A DNA stretch of 14,822 bases from Pseudomonadota bacterium (GTDB taxonomy: Bacteria > Desulfobacterota > BSN033 > WVXP01 > G020346125), in the NCBI GenBank assembly GCA_030672465.1, contig DAOVGJ010000169.1, forward strand, positions 1 through 14,822. The letters are read 5' to 3'. The notes beneath the pieces are model-generated. The model saw only the letters and a list, made by a program, of their open reading frames with translations, did not search any database and was not told the DNA's origin. Of this stretch, positions 14,237 to 14,822 are shown piece after piece. Numbering within the stretch: the first letter of the stretch is position 1; each line of letters starts with the position of its first letter. The position numbers were made by a program, and so were the translations under genes.

Positions 14237-14822
14237 AATTGAATAGGTCATTCGCCTCCTCAACAGAGGCATTTTCATGAACAATGGCCCGAAGGGCTCT
14301 CATCATGGCCACCGGGTGTTCATGCTGCCAAACGTTTCTCCCAAGGTTCAGGCCGGTAGCCCCTTTTTGCATTCCATCATAGACAAATTCGAAGACCTCC
14401 CGTTCTGTCTCACACTTGGGCCCGCCTGCCATGACCACAGGGACTGGGCAACCATTGACAATCTTGTCAAAATTTTCGCACCAGTAGGTCTTCACCACCG
14501 TAGCACCCAGTTCAGCCGCGATCCGGCAGCACAGTCCGAGGTAGCGGGCATCTCTCTTTTCCAGCTCTTTTCCGACAGCCGTAACCGCCATGACGGGAAT
14601 TCCATAGTCTTCACACTCATCCACCAGTTTTCCCAGATTCAAAAGGGAGTCGTGCTCATACTCACTCCCCACAAAGATCGACATGCCAACAGCGGCCACA
14701 TTGAGGCGGACGACCTCTTGGATCGACGTGGTAATTCCCTCGTGGGAAAGGTCATTTCCGACGATGCTGGTCCCACCGGAGACTCTCAGAATAATGGGCG
14801 GGCTGTTCCTCGGATCAACACA
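14220..14822 (-). CDS. Class I aldolase, LsrF/DhnA (archaeal-type FBP aldolase) family, 5-prime end outside window
   Basis: The last 200 residues of a TIM-barrel aldolase that forms a Schiff base; family members are about 265-300 residues, so some 70-90 N-terminal residues lie beyond 14822. Visible landmarks are LRVSGGTS, VRLNVAAVGMSIFVG, the VVKTYW strand whose Lys (codon at 14490-14492) is the expected Schiff-base residue, VPVVMAGGPK with the phosphate-binding glycines, and GLNLGRNVWQ near the end. A GTG at 14699 is in frame but cannot be the start, because conserved barrel sequence continues upstream of it to the edge. The ending resembles LsrF of the AI-2 pathway, yet no other lsr gene is present, so a glycolytic or gluconeogenic aldolase role is equally likely. 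Confidence 0.88.
   Translation of the reverse strand, partial: CVDPRNSPPIILRVSGGTSIVGNDLSHEGITTSIQEVVRLNVAAVGMSIFVGSEYEHDSLLNLGKLVDECEDYGIPVMAVTAVGKELEKRDARYLGLCCRIAAELGATVVKTYWCENFDKIVNGCPVPVVMAGGPKCETEREVFEFVYDGMQKGATGLNLGRNVWQHEHPVAMMRALRAIVHENASVEEANDLFNSLKEK

Noticed and set aside
14220..14699. GTG at 14699 as the start of the aldolase
   Set aside because: Conserved aldolase sequence including LRVSGGTS continues in frame upstream to the window edge, so the gene is cut by the window and not started there.
1..14822. CRISPR array, tRNA or rRNA genes, phage or toxin-antitoxin modules
   Set aside because: No regularly spaced repeats, clover-leaf sequences, rRNA blocks or recognisable phage or toxin proteins were seen on either strand.

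Overview
The window looks like bacterial chromosomal DNA, probably from a Desulfobacterota-type (deltaproteobacterial) or similar Gram-negative lineage. This rests on the gene mix (GH57 branching enzyme, GlgA, PilZ protein, LapA-domain proteins, DHH phosphoesterase, LsrF-like aldolase) and on short palindromic and terminal-inverted-repeat elements scattered between genes. The lineage is an inference; there is no rRNA or other marker gene. I see no tRNA, rRNA, CRISPR array or transposase.

Layout. Positions 1-572 hold no gene, only repeat copies and a strong sigma70-type promoter. Positions 573-1619 carry three small membrane proteins, two with LapA (DUF1049) domains. A MOFRL-type glycerate 2-kinase follows (1718-3058). 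A repeat-filled gap (3059-3595) precedes a tight trio on the plus strand: glycogen synthase glgA, then a TrkH/KtrB potassium channel subunit and its TrkA/KtrA regulator, with 6- and 12-bp gaps. Converging on it are otsB and otsA (minus strand, 7114-9521), the two-step trehalose pathway. Then come a PilZ protein with a C-terminal membrane anchor (plus, 10004-10477), a GH57 alpha-glucan branching enzyme (minus, 10678-12387) with a decayed piece of a TreT-like glycosyltransferase just downstream, a 690-bp gap with a repeat copy and broken coding sequence, a DHH phosphoesterase (plus, 13083-14096), and a class I aldolase of the LsrF/DhnA type running off the right edge (minus).

Functional reading. 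GlgA and the GH57 enzyme make branched glycogen from ADP-glucose; OtsA and OtsB make trehalose from glucose 6-phosphate and a nucleotide-activated glucose; TrkH/TrkA take up potassium; glycerate kinase and the aldolase touch lower glycolysis. Together they suggest a carbon-storage and osmotic-adaptation region. The link is inferred from proximity, since only glgA-trkH-trkA and otsA-otsB look co-transcribed.

I found no convincing new multi-gene system. The most unusual material is non-coding: at least three interspersed repeat types, one nested inside another, and one whose right end supplies a promoter-like TTGACT box at the same offset in two copies. The TreT-like gene fragment is the other item most worth checking.
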